64,000 nucleotides of DNA, from the NCBI RefSeq assembly GCF_016428855.1, contig NZ_JAELTN010000008.1:1-64000 (forward strand), written 5' to 3'. Position 1 is the first letter of the stretch, and the number at the start of each line of letters is the position of its first letter. The DNA is from Pedobacter sp. ASV28 (GTDB taxonomy: Bacteria; Bacteroidota; Bacteroidia; Sphingobacteriales; Sphingobacteriaceae). Made by a program: the position numbers and the translations under genes. Below are positions 8,975 through 17,950 of the stretch, in pieces. The notes under the pieces are model-generated. The model did not search any database, was not told the DNA's origin, and was given only the letters and a program-made list of their open reading frames with translations.

Positions 8975-9940
8975 TTACCGAAATGTCAATTGATCACCTA
9001 CTTTTTCTTCCTTTTTAATGAGATCAGCTACCGCATGGGTATATAAATTGGCCCCATCGACATTCAAATGGGAAACATCTGCAAAATAGGCCGCTTTTGT
9101 AAATTCGACATTATTTGTAAAATCATTAAATTCAACCTGATAGTCTTTACATATGGCCTTGATTTTTTTAACCGACATTGTCATTGGCGCTGCTGAGAGA
9201 TAACGGGGAGAAACAAATACATATAATTTAATTCCATTCTTTCTGCAAGTCGAGATGATCATTTTAAAAGCGTTTATATAATCGTCATCAAGTTTTTCTA
9301 CTTCTGCATTTTTCACTTTGTTATTTAACTTACTGACATCCATTTTTTGAATGATCGGTTTAAAACCCGCAATGTCGCCACTTGATATCCCAGGCAGAAG
9401 GTTGTGTTGAATGATGGAGAATACCTGTCCATTATACCGATAAGTCTGTAGTTGACCTTTCAGCAGTTCAAACGGACTTTTTTTAAGCAGAAAACTGTCG
9501 ATCAACCTTGAATCGCTCAAATAAGGCAATAGACAAGAAAGATTATCTCTTTTTCTCGCATCGAAATTGAGATCCCTATTGTTCATATCAAGAATAAGCA
9601 CCTTAGGTCGATGTTGCGCTAGCGACAATTTGAACATAGCTGCATAATAAAGAATACCTTGTCCATCACGGCCACCATTGTAACAGCTTAAGCCAAGTGA
9701 TTGGGCAATGAGTGCCGGGTTATAATGATGCGAGGCCCTAGAGCTTCCCAAGATCAATACATCTTCCTTTAGCTGGTAAACCAAATGGTTTGCAATGGAA
9801 TATTCGCCGGTAGTTTCTCGCTTAAAGAAAGTATGCAGTAGCTTGCCTACAAGCTGATCAAGAGTTATCACGATCAGTAATAGACATATACCTTTAATAA
9901 AGAAAATCTTTATGGCCCTGTTTCGATTTACCATAACCAT
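8975..9940 (-). CDS. Membrane-anchored SGNH-like protein paired with MBOAT O-acyltransferase
   Basis: A 321-residue protein with one N-terminal membrane span (about 10-30) and an extracytoplasmic domain. VLILGSSRASHHYNP near 62 is the block I serine motif, with DMNNRD near 120 and FADVSHLNVDGANLY near 290 carrying the Asp-x-x-His pair of SGNH esterases/transferases. The gene is three bases from an AlgI-like MBOAT gene. The arrangement matches AlgI with AlgJ/AlgX and PatA/PatB, where MBOAT moves the acyl group across the membrane and the SGNH partner places it on the glycan. An O-acetyl transfer to EPS is inferred. Start codons at 9940 and 9934 are both possible. Confidence 0.8.
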   Translation of the reverse strand: MVMVNRNRAIKIFFIKGICLLLIVITLDQLVGKLLHTFFKRETTGEYSIANHLVYQLKEDVLILGSSRASHHYNPALIAQSLGLSCYNGGRDGQGILYYAAMFKLSLAQHRPKVLILDMNNRDLNFDARKRDNLSCLLPYLSDSRLIDSFLLKKSPFELLKGQLQTYRYNGQVFSIIQHNLLPGISSGDIAGFKPIIQKMDVSKLNNKVKNAEVEKLDDDYINAFKMIISTCRKNGIKLYVFVSPRYLSAAPMTMSVKKIKAICKDYQVEFNDFTNNVEFTKAAYFADVSHLNVDGANLYTHAVADLIKKEEKVGDQLTFR

Positions 9941-9943
9941 GAT

Positions 9944-11374
9944 TTAAAATTGAAAATATATGAATTGGCTACCATCAAAAACACCAAAAAGCAGAATGGT
10001 AAAAATGAGCACTACATAAGTAAACATGCGCACTGAAAATCGATTAGAGTGCAGAAAAGCTATAGACGGAATCCCATATTCTTGTTTAAATTCATATAAA
10101 AACAAGGCTGTTAATACCATAATTGAATAGAGAAAATAATTAGGTTCACCAATAAAAAAGCCTGGTCTATACCAAAATATACGCTGTAAAACACCCAAGG
10201 CCTGGCTCATATTATCTGCCCGAAAAAATACCCAGGCTATAGATACCAGCACAAATGTGGTCAGCATATTCAAATAATTGGCCAAGCTAACATGCTTGGC
10301 TAAAAAAGAACCAACTGGCCCCTTCGGAAGATCTTTCTTATAAAGCCCCACCACCAGGTATAGCCCATGCAAAGCTCCCCATACTATAAATGTCCAATTT
10401 GCTCCATGCCAAAAGCCACTTAAAATAAACACCACAAACAAATTAAAGAACCATTTATGCTTAGCCACCCTATTACCGCCCAGTGGGATATAGACATAAT
10501 CTCTAAACCAGGTAGACAATGAAATATGCCATTTCCCCCAAAATTCGCTAATGGTCTTTGAAAAATAGGGCCTTTTAAAATTCTCCATCAGGTTAAATCC
10601 CATTACTCTTGCTGCTCCAATGGCTATATCAGAATAACCAGAAAAATCGCAGTATATCTGCGCAGAAAAGAAAATTGTGGCCAAAATCAGGGTTAAACTG
10701 CCATGTTGTTCATAGTTGCCATAAACTGTATCTACATATACAGATAACCGATCTGCCACCACTACTTTCTTAAATAGACCCACCAAAATTCTCTTTAAGC
10801 CCTCACTTACCGCAATAGGGTCAAAAACCTGTTTCTTATAAAACTGCGGGATCATGTTCTGAGGCCGTTCTATAGGACCTGCCACCAATTGTGGAAAGAA
10901 CATCACATATAATGCATAGATACCAAATCTTTTTTCGGCCTTCTGTCTTCCTCTATATACCTCTATAGTATAACTCATGGCCTGAAACGTATGGAAAGAA
11001 AGACCAATAGGTAGCAGTATCGATAAACTGGGAATATGGTTTTGGTAACCTGCCCAAGTTAGGATGCCAGACAAATTATCATTAAGAAAATTAAAGTATT
11101 TAAAAACTGCCAATACACCAATGTTGGCAACAATACTCAACCACAAGAGCCTTTTTTTTGTTTTCGGATGGGTTGTCCGTTCAATATAAATCCCTGCAAA
11201 ATAATCGACAATAATGGTAACAAACAGAATGAGTATATATATCGCCTTAAAGAACATGTAGAAAAAACAGCTACATGCCAACAACCAAAACCACCTGTAT
11301 TTATGTGGCAACAGAAAATAAATGGCTGTGACCACTGGAAAAAATAACAGGAAATGTATCGAATTAAATAACAT
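9944..11374 (-). CDS. MBOAT family O-acyltransferase (AlgI-like)
   Basis: A 476-residue polytopic membrane protein with roughly 10-12 hydrophobic segments. It starts MLFNSIHFLLFFPVVTAIYFLLPHKYRW, the typical AlgI/DltB N-terminus. Other family segments are LPIGLSFHTFQAMSYTIEVYRG near 125, FFPQLVAGPIERP near 160, GYSDIAIGAARVMGFNLMENF near 245, and SGFWHGANWTFIVWG near 315 with the catalytic histidine. It should pass an acyl group (likely acetyl) through the inner membrane for O-acylation of the polysaccharide. It is directly followed by its probable SGNH partner. The acyl donor is not evident. Confidence 0.93.
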   Translation of the reverse strand: MLFNSIHFLLFFPVVTAIYFLLPHKYRWFWLLACSCFFYMFFKAIYILILFVTIIVDYFAGIYIERTTHPKTKKRLLWLSIVANIGVLAVFKYFNFLNDNLSGILTWAGYQNHIPSLSILLPIGLSFHTFQAMSYTIEVYRGRQKAEKRFGIYALYVMFFPQLVAGPIERPQNMIPQFYKKQVFDPIAVSEGLKRILVGLFKKVVVADRLSVYVDTVYGNYEQHGSLTLILATIFFSAQIYCDFSGYSDIAIGAARVMGFNLMENFKRPYFSKTISEFWGKWHISLSTWFRDYVYIPLGGNRVAKHKWFFNLFVVFILSGFWHGANWTFIVWGALHGLYLVVGLYKKDLPKGPVGSFLAKHVSLANYLNMLTTFVLVSIAWVFFRADNMSQALGVLQRIFWYRPGFFIGEPNYFLYSIMVLTALFLYEFKQEYGIPSIAFLHSNRFSVRMFTYVVLIFTILLFGVFDGSQFIYFQF

Positions 11375-11398
11375 CTTAAATGAATTTATAAAAGATTG

Positions 11399-12175
11399 TT
11401 AATGAAGGTAGGCAGCGCTAAACAGCATAATTTGTCGTTTGGCCCTTTTCATTAATGCCAAGAGCCCCAATGCCAAAAGTAAAGTGCGAGGCCAGTAATC
11501 ATTTTCAAGGATCAGTTCACCTCCAAAGCCATCCTTAAAAACATTAATCCTATGTAGATCAACCTCTTTCGTTCCAAAAGCATACCCTCCCATATCGTAA
11601 GTAGCAAAACCCTGCGCTTTAAACAGCAACATATCTTCCGCATGTAATAATCTATTTGCTCTGCCCACCAATGCCCGTTTACTAGCTCCAGACACCTCAT
11701 TTCTATATTGTGAGGCTGAATACAACAGCCTCACTCGTTTGTCAGATAAATCAAGAATATAAGCATGCATAACCAAATCCTCATTTTCTGCTGTTGCCTT
11801 GGTCATCATTAAGTGTTCTCCATAATGCAGTATATGATTACCTAGTTGATGAAGGCCTTTGGTTTGGGCAAAAGTGTTATAAAATTTTACGAACCTATAA
11901 ATATCCAATTCTACACCGGTAACAATGCCATCTTTTCTCGCTCTTCTGATTTCGTATGCCGTATCCTTATTAAATCCTTTACATATTTCTTCTTCACTTG
12001 CCCATAAGTTGATCAACTTGGTATAAAATTCTGATCTTTTGTAACCAAATATGTTATGCTGAGCCGTACTTTGCTTATACAGAGTAGAAAAACACTTTAG
12101 CTTGCTTGGTTTTGGCTCAAACCAGATCACCTGTCTATCCAAGAAAGGAAATAATTTCTTTTTCAAAACGATCAT
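11399..12175 (-). CDS. FemAB/GNAT-like acyltransferase of EPS cluster
   Basis: A 258-residue soluble protein whose sequence pattern fits the GNAT-like fold used by FemAB-type transferases in polysaccharide clusters: LWASEEEICKGFNKDTAYEIRRARKDG near 55-80, RLLYSASQYR near 150, LHAEDMLLFKAQGFATYDMGG near 178-198, and NVFKDGFGGE near 213. The last two resemble the acyl-CoA or aminoacyl binding region of FemAB/LicD-neighbour proteins. Its start overlaps the stop of the polymerase gene by four bases (ATGA at 12172-12175). It could N- or O-acylate an amino sugar of the repeat, but the substrate is unknown. Confidence 0.65.
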   Translation of the reverse strand: MIVLKKKLFPFLDRQVIWFEPKPSKLKCFSTLYKQSTAQHNIFGYKRSEFYTKLINLWASEEEICKGFNKDTAYEIRRARKDGIVTGVELDIYRFVKFYNTFAQTKGLHQLGNHILHYGEHLMMTKATAENEDLVMHAYILDLSDKRVRLLYSASQYRNEVSGASKRALVGRANRLLHAEDMLLFKAQGFATYDMGGYAFGTKEVDLHRINVFKDGFGGELILENDYWPRTLLLALGLLALMKRAKRQIMLFSAAYLH

Positions 12176-13368
12176 GGCTCTTGCTTTAATTTAATTTCAT
12201 TCAGCTGTAATATGCAGAAGAATAAAAATACCGTTGGGCCATTTGCATTGATCAACCATGCATTATGAAAAAGAGAGTTCATAGATAGCGCCAAGAAAGC
12301 AAAGCATAAACTGGCCGATAATGCAAAATCAATATTTCTTATATTTAAAATGGCAGTCCTAAAAACCAAGATTAAACGACGATATATCGCTATTAGGAAG
12401 AATAATCCCACTATAGGCCCTAAATAGGTAAAGAACATAAGGTAACCATTGTGAGAAGTTAAGCCACCCTGATAGGTAGGATTGTGCTGAGATACCTCAG
12501 ACCATTTCCTATTATAGAATACCAAGCCAAAAGGATAATCACTATAAATTTTGATATTTTCCGTAATGAGACCAGCCCTATTTTCGCCCATCTCTGCATT
12601 TTGTTCCGCTTTGTTTAAAATATTGTATTGTGTAGAGGTATTGTAACTAGAAGTTATGCTGAAAAAAATAAAACAACAAGCTCCTATACCCACCAATATT
12701 GGTATGGCCTTTAACCTGAAGTAGATGATAATCGATAATACAACATTGATCCCAAAAACGATCAGGGCTGAGCGCTGCATACCATAAAATATGGGCACCA
12801 AACAAATCAAAAATACCATGCCTACCAACACAAAATGTTTCCTTTTAAATATCGTGTACAAAAACACAAAGGTTGAAAAAGCAGCCACCTGGTAACCGAA
12901 AGTAAATATATTGGTAGAAATTCCAGAGGGGCTTTGTACTACTTGCGAACCTATCAGTTTTTCTCTCAGCAAGACGATGGTACTTGGTGCCAAATGATCG
13001 GCACACATGACCAAAACGGACAAAGCCAGGAAGGAAAAGAAAATCATCACAGATAGGTTTAGCCTTCTTCTGCTCTGCCCAACAAAAAAATTAAAGTAAA
13101 AGGCACAACAAGCAAATATGGAAAAATTGACTACTAGAGGTTTGAGCTCACTTTGTCCTATGGCATAATAAAAGAAATTGGCCAAGAACAAAAACCACAA
13201 TTCCCAACTAAAAATAAAAGTTTTACTTCGTGGTTCACGAAATACAAGCGCAAGCAAGATCCCAATAAAAACCGCGGGGAACTTAAAATACTGGTTCAAG
13301 AATATATCGAATGTTAATACATATATGTATAATAACATTAACACGAATATGATAGCTTTCCTTAACAC
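12172..13368 (-). CDS. O-antigen ligase/Wzy-type polymerase-like membrane protein
   Basis: 398 residues with about ten hydrophobic helices. The periplasmic loop segment GGLTSHNGYLMFFTYLGPIVG near 310 matches the conserved His-containing region of O-antigen ligase/Wzy proteins. The start codon is GTG; an in-frame stop lies shortly upstream and no ATG precedes residue 11. In a Wzx/Wzy cluster with a flippase just upstream, it is the best candidate for the polymerase that joins repeat units on the periplasmic side. WaaL-type ligase activity cannot be excluded by sequence, but no lipid A core genes are nearby. Confidence 0.82.
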   Translation of the reverse strand: MLRKAIIFVLMLLYIYVLTFDIFLNQYFKFPAVFIGILLALVFREPRSKTFIFSWELWFLFLANFFYYAIGQSELKPLVVNFSIFACCAFYFNFFVGQSRRRLNLSVMIFFSFLALSVLVMCADHLAPSTIVLLREKLIGSQVVQSPSGISTNIFTFGYQVAAFSTFVFLYTIFKRKHFVLVGMVFLICLVPIFYGMQRSALIVFGINVVLSIIIYFRLKAIPILVGIGACCFIFFSITSSYNTSTQYNILNKAEQNAEMGENRAGLITENIKIYSDYPFGLVFYNRKWSEVSQHNPTYQGGLTSHNGYLMFFTYLGPIVGLFFLIAIYRRLILVFRTAILNIRNIDFALSASLCFAFLALSMNSLFHNAWLINANGPTVFLFFCILQLNEIKLKQEP

Positions 13369-13394
13369 GATAATATAGATTTAAGGTAAATAGA

Positions 13395-14837
13395 TTAACC
13401 AGCTTTAAGGGCAACAGCTCTTCGGCTTATCAGTAAAGTATATAGCTTAAGCTGCTCTGGCAGTTTTTGTACATGCCCCAACAGAAAATAAAATACCAGA
13501 CCTAATGCTACAGCTGTGATGATTATTAAATAGGAATTGACAATTATCAATTTCAAGAGTACAATCACAACGCCCATCAGTACCGCATTGAAGCAGATGG
13601 TGAGCAATCTTCCATAATTAGCAATGGGAATACTGGTAAAGTATTGGTTTATCAGGAATGAAATTATAGAATTGACCACAATACCAAACATTAGTGCAAT
13701 AATACCAAACCTATAAAACACCAGAATGTTAATGAGTATCAGTAGTTTTTTGACCAGTTCTAATTTCAATATCAATTTTGTCCTGCCCTCTACTTTTAAC
13801 AAACTTCCACTGGTGGTTTCCAAAATCTGGAAGATTCCAGAAAAACTCAAAATACTGAGCAGTTGTGCTGTAAAAAGCCATTTACTACCCAAAAGTACTA
13901 GCACTATATCTTTAGACAACAATGCAATCATGATAATTAACGGCGATGAGATGAATATCAATAAGGTGATAATATTACGGTAATTGGCCGCCAGCTCGCT
14001 TCTATTGTTTTGGTCGCGTACCAAGATAGGGTAGGTTACAGAATCTACCACCTGAGATATCGATAAGATTGGTATTTCATAAAGACGCTTGGCCTGATAG
14101 TAAAAGCCTGCATAAACAATAGAAAAGTACTTACCTATAAGTGGTTGATAAAGATTGGCAAAACCTATATTCAATAATGCGGTCAAGAGTAGGCTAAATC
14201 CAAATGAAAACAACTCCTTAAAGGAGGTTATTGAAAAATTTAAGCTTGGAAACCATTTAGCATAAAAGCATAAAAATATAGTATTCATTAAGCATTGTGT
14301 AAGCTGAAGTACCAATAAAGACCATATTCCATATCCATTAAATGCACAAATCATAGCAAAAACAGTACTGATAACCGAAGCTAATAATGATGATCTGGTT
14401 ACATACTTAAATAATAAGGACTTGATCAATAAAACTTTTTGGACTAGCCCAAATGCATTTATAAAGATGGAAATACCCAGTATTCTAGAAAGTATAACCA
14501 ATGATTGGTCCTTGTAATATCTCGCTATAAAAGGGGCAGCAAAAAAGAGCATAAGATAACAGCAAATGGCTACTGCTACATTAAAGTAGAAAAAGGTCGA
14601 ACTATCCTCTTTGGTCATGTGCTGCTTTCTGATCAATCCGCCTCCCATACCGCTATCGACCAATGCCCCTGCAATGGCCAAAAAAATATAGAGAATCCCA
14701 ATCAGCCCGAAATCTTTGGGACTTAAGAGCCTAGCAAGCACCAGCATATTTACAAGTAGAATAAGCTGTGCGCCAAACTTGTCCAGCAATGCCCATTTAA
14801 CGGCATGAATACCTTCCAATCGTTGTGCCAAATCCAT
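13395..14837 (-). CDS. Wzx-type polysaccharide flippase (MOP superfamily)
   Basis: A 480-residue protein with 12-14 predicted membrane helices. The N-terminus contains ALLDKFGAQLILLVNMLVLARLLSPKDFGLIGI, the hallmark of WzxC/RfbX-like oligosaccharide flippases, and GMGGGLIRKQHMTKED near 60 is the usual loop. It should move undecaprenyl-PP-linked repeat units from cytoplasm to periplasm. It lies 11 bases after the 4-epimerase gene and 26 bases before the polymerase gene, matching the order of Wzx/Wzy operons. Confidence 0.93.
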   Translation of the reverse strand: MDLAQRLEGIHAVKWALLDKFGAQLILLVNMLVLARLLSPKDFGLIGILYIFLAIAGALVDSGMGGGLIRKQHMTKEDSSTFFYFNVAVAICCYLMLFFAAPFIARYYKDQSLVILSRILGISIFINAFGLVQKVLLIKSLLFKYVTRSSLLASVISTVFAMICAFNGYGIWSLLVLQLTQCLMNTIFLCFYAKWFPSLNFSITSFKELFSFGFSLLLTALLNIGFANLYQPLIGKYFSIVYAGFYYQAKRLYEIPILSISQVVDSVTYPILVRDQNNRSELAANYRNIITLLIFISSPLIIMIALLSKDIVLVLLGSKWLFTAQLLSILSFSGIFQILETTSGSLLKVEGRTKLILKLELVKKLLILINILVFYRFGIIALMFGIVVNSIISFLINQYFTSIPIANYGRLLTICFNAVLMGVVIVLLKLIIVNSYLIIITAVALGLVFYFLLGHVQKLPEQLKLYTLLISRRAVALKAG

Positions 14838-14848
14838 TTTAATAGTCT

Positions 14849-15883
14849 CTAAACCTGAACATCCTGATAGAGATTAGCCTGTTTGGCATACCATTGAATA
14901 GCTTCTTTCAATCCTTCCTTAACCGAAAATCTAGGTTCGTAATCCAAAAGTGTTTCGGCCTTTTTTATAGAGGCCAATGAGTGTGGGATATCGCCAGCCC
15001 GAACAGCGCCGAACCGCACCTGAACTTTTTCTACATCCTGATCAAGGTCTATAAGGTATTCTTTCAAATGATGCACCAACTGACCAATGGTAATACGTTT
15101 GCCACAAGCCACATTAAATACTTGATTAATGGCCGCTGGATTTTCCGTAAAAACAGACCTGATATTCATTTGAACCACATTATCAATGTAAGTAAAATCA
15201 CGAGACGCCCTTCCATCGCCATTAATAACGGGGCTCTGATGCTGAATAAATGCCTTAATAAACTTGGGAATTACTGCCGCATAAGCCCCATTAGGAGCCT
15301 GTCTCTGTCCAAACACATTGAAATACCTTAAACCAATAAGCTCCATGCCATATAGCTTTGCAAATACATCGGCGTACAATTCGTTGACCAACTTGGTTAC
15401 GGCATAGGGAGATAATGGCCTTCCAATCAGCTCTTCCATTTTGGGCATTGCCGTACTATCTCCGTAGGTTGACGAGGAGGCTGCGTAAATAATTCTTTTT
15501 ACATTAGCTTCGCGTGCGGCAATGACCATATTCAAAAAACCTGAAATATTAACTTCATTACTGGTAAAAGGATCATTTATAGATCTTGGAACAGAACCTA
15601 ATGCAGCTTGATGCAACACATAGGTTATCCCCTCTACCGCTTTTTGACATGTCTGTCGATCTCGAATATCCCCCCTGATGAGTTCAAAATTCTTATGCTT
15701 AAAAAATGGCTCAATGTTATTGCTGAAACCTGTTGAGAAATTATCTAGTACCCTCACTTTTCCAGCTTCATATTTTAATAGATACTCTACTAAATTCGAG
15801 CCGATAAAGCCTGCTCCACCTGTAACCAGAAAGCTGTGCTTAGATAAATCTGTGGGCCCATGGTAGGAAACATCATACATCAT
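14849..15883 (-). CDS. UDP-GlcNAc/GalNAc 4-epimerase family protein (WbpP/TviC-like)
   Basis: 344-residue extended SDR. SFLVTGGAGFIGSNLVEYLL near 17-36 is the NAD-binding glycine motif, SSTYGDS near 135 holds the catalytic Ser/Thr region, and SPYAVTKLVNELYADVF near 163 has YxxxK. The N-terminal extension before the Rossmann fold and FNVFGQRQAPNGAYAAVIPKF near 200 match WbpP/TviC enzymes, which interconvert UDP-GlcNAc and UDP-GalNAc (or their uronic acids). Directly upstream is a WbpO/TviB-like dehydrogenase, the same pairing as in Vi antigen and Pseudomonas O6 clusters. The initiating Met may be the first or second of the tandem ATGs. Confidence 0.9.
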   Translation of the reverse strand: MMYDVSYHGPTDLSKHSFLVTGGAGFIGSNLVEYLLKYEAGKVRVLDNFSTGFSNNIEPFFKHKNFELIRGDIRDRQTCQKAVEGITYVLHQAALGSVPRSINDPFTSNEVNISGFLNMVIAAREANVKRIIYAASSSTYGDSTAMPKMEELIGRPLSPYAVTKLVNELYADVFAKLYGMELIGLRYFNVFGQRQAPNGAYAAVIPKFIKAFIQHQSPVINGDGRASRDFTYIDNVVQMNIRSVFTENPAAINQVFNVACGKRITIGQLVHHLKEYLIDLDQDVEKVQVRFGAVRAGDIPHSLASIKKAETLLDYEPRFSVKEGLKEAIQWYAKQANLYQDVQV

Positions 15884-15913
15884 AATCTTTGCTGTTTAAA
15901 TCTTTTTTCATTG

Positions 15914-17218
15914 TTATAACCTAGCACTTACCGCTTCATTTGGCAGTACAGATTTTATGTCATACACTATGGTATGTGGCATGCGTAGCGAGGCAAGATC
16001 AAAATCTTGGAAAGCCTGATGGGCAACAGCCAATAATATGGCATCATATTTTCTTTCCTTTGCCTCTCCGTTTTGGCACACTACCCCATACTCTTTCTTA
16101 ACTTTTTCAGGATCAGCCCAAGGATCATGTATGCACACATTAATTTTAAAGCTTTCCAAACGCCTTACAATATCGATCACCTTAGTATTTCTTACATCAG
16201 GACAGTTCTCCTTGAACGTAAAGCCCAAGATCAACACCTTACTGTTTAGAATAATGATCCCTTTCATCAGCATCAGCCTGACCAATTCATCGGCTACATA
16301 AGCACCCATCCCGTCATTAAGCCTTCTGCCCGCCAAAATAATTTCTGGATGATAACCTACTTCCTGTGCCTTTTGGGCCAAATAATAGGGATCTACCCCA
16401 ATACAATGTCCACCAACCAGGCCTGGCTGGAATTTCATAAAATTCCATTTTGTTCCTGCAGCCTCTAGTACATCACTGGTGTTAATTCCCAAGAGGTTAA
16501 ATATTTTGGCAAGCTCGTTAACAAAGGCAATATTGATGTCCCTTTGGGAATTTTCGATCACTTTTGCAGCTTCTGCCACCCTTATAGACGAAGCCTTAAA
16601 TGTTCCAGCCACAATAACAGAATGGTATAATTCGTCGATAATGGTGGCTGCTTTTGGTGTAGATCCGGAAGTAACCTTTTTGATATGGACTACTGTGTGC
16701 TCCCGATCTCCCGGGTTGATCCTCTCGGGGGAATAACCCGCAAAAAAATCGATATTGAACCTCAATCCAGATTCTATTTCCAAAATTGGTACACACTCAT
16801 CTTCGGTAACACCCGGATAAACGGTCGATTCATAAATGACTATATCTCCTTTTTTAAGCACTTCGCCTACCAATTTACTCGCTTTGAGCAAAGGTGTTAG
16901 GTCTGGCCTATTGTTACGATCTACGGGTGTAGGTACCGTTATAATATAAATAGAACAGTTGGCAATATGCTGGATTTCATTGGTACAGAAAAGTCCTTTT
17001 AGGGTGGTACAATCTTTTGTAAGCACTGTCTTCAGCTCTGCCGTACTGATCTCATTGGTATGATCCACAGCTTCTTTAATCTCAGCTATACGGTCATGAT
17101 TGATGTCAAATCCAAAAACCTTATATTTCTTGGAAAAGGCTACAGCGAGAGGAAGCCCAACATAACCAAGGCCAATAATGGCGATTTTTGGGAGTTCATT
17201 TATTTCAATTTTCATCAT
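15914..17218 (-). CDS. Nucleotide-sugar dehydrogenase (WbpO/TviB-like)
   Basis: About 434 residues from the ATG at 17218 (MMKIEINELPKIAIIG). A longer frame starts with TTG at 17257 inside the upstream gene and is not preferred. IAIIGLGYVGLPLAVAF is the N-terminal NAD-binding site; ITVPTPVD near 95, YESTVYPGVTEDECVP near 133, and GGHCIGVDPYYLA near 275, with the catalytic cysteine, are the diagnostic motifs. The family oxidises C6 of UDP-GalNAc or UDP-GlcNAc to the uronic acid with two NAD+. With the adjacent 4-epimerase it should make UDP-GalNAcA for EPS. It starts seven bases after the antiterminator stop. Confidence 0.92.
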   Translation of the reverse strand: MMKIEINELPKIAIIGLGYVGLPLAVAFSKKYKVFGFDINHDRIAEIKEAVDHTNEISTAELKTVLTKDCTTLKGLFCTNEIQHIANCSIYIITVPTPVDRNNRPDLTPLLKASKLVGEVLKKGDIVIYESTVYPGVTEDECVPILEIESGLRFNIDFFAGYSPERINPGDREHTVVHIKKVTSGSTPKAATIIDELYHSVIVAGTFKASSIRVAEAAKVIENSQRDINIAFVNELAKIFNLLGINTSDVLEAAGTKWNFMKFQPGLVGGHCIGVDPYYLAQKAQEVGYHPEIILAGRRLNDGMGAYVADELVRLMLMKGIIILNSKVLILGFTFKENCPDVRNTKVIDIVRRLESFKINVCIHDPWADPEKVKKEYGVVCQNGEAKERKYDAILLAVAHQAFQDFDLASLRMPHTIVYDIKSVLPNEAVSARL

Positions 17219-17225
17219 TTGATGC

Positions 17226-17753
17226 TTAGGTGGTAAGTATGGTATTATTGATGGCAACCTTGGTAACGATTACACAGCCAAGGTACTCTAGCAACATCAT
17301 TACATTTTTTCCCTGCACCTGTAAAACCTCTCCTTTATAGTTTGTTAGTGCTCCCGATTTGATCAATACTTTATCTCCAGGTGCCAATTGGCTTACATTA
17401 AGTACTTCTATATCTTGGCAATGTTCGGTAAAGTATCTAATTCTTTCTATTTCCTCTTCTCTAATCATGGCAGGCCTGCCCTGGAAATAGACAAAATTGA
17501 TCACACCTAGCGTTTGCCTAATCTGTATTTCCTCTTTTAAGTTGCAGTTAACAAATACATAAGAGTTGAACAGCGGTACTTCTACCATCTTTTTTCTATC
17601 GGCCCAAACATGATACTCTTTTTTAACCGGACAGTAAGAGTCTATTTCTCCAGTTTGTAATAATGCATCAACTTTCTTTTCCCACCTTGGGCGGGTATAA
17701 ATTACTTTCCAACGGCGTTGGAGCAATTCTTTTTTAATTGACAGTTCTTTCAT
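17226..17753 (-). CDS. UpxY/RfaH-type NusG-like transcription antiterminator
   Basis: 175 residues. The NGN domain (about 12-110) opens with RRWKVIYTRPRWEKKVDALL, and PLFNSYVFVNC and INFVYFQGRPAMIREEEIERIR follow. A KOW motif near 123-140 is LAPGDKVLIKSGALTNYKGEV. UpxY proteins in Bacteroides bind RNA polymerase early in capsule operons and stop premature termination. This one is third in the transcription order, after wza- and wzc-like genes, and is preceded by a roughly 197-base spacer (17754-17950) with no clear gene. It may favour transcription of the following 17 kb of EPS genes; that is inference from family and position. Confidence 0.92.
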   Translation of the reverse strand: MKELSIKKELLQRRWKVIYTRPRWEKKVDALLQTGEIDSYCPVKKEYHVWADRKKMVEVPLFNSYVFVNCNLKEEIQIRQTLGVINFVYFQGRPAMIREEEIERIRYFTEHCQDIEVLNVSQLAPGDKVLIKSGALTNYKGEVLQVQGKNVMMLLEYLGCVIVTKVAINNTILTT

Positions 17754-17950
17754 GTTTATTTATTTTGAGAAACATTATTTAAGCAAGCAAAGCCTGGCCA
17801 AATGCAATCGCTCTATGCCTATTATTTTTAGACCAATCACAAAGCTTCGCTATCTCAGTTACATCAACTAAGTGGGTTATTCATTAAAAATTTTTAAGAG
17901 GGTATTAAGTTGGATTAGAATGGTATTTGAACAGGTTTTAACGATGGCTA

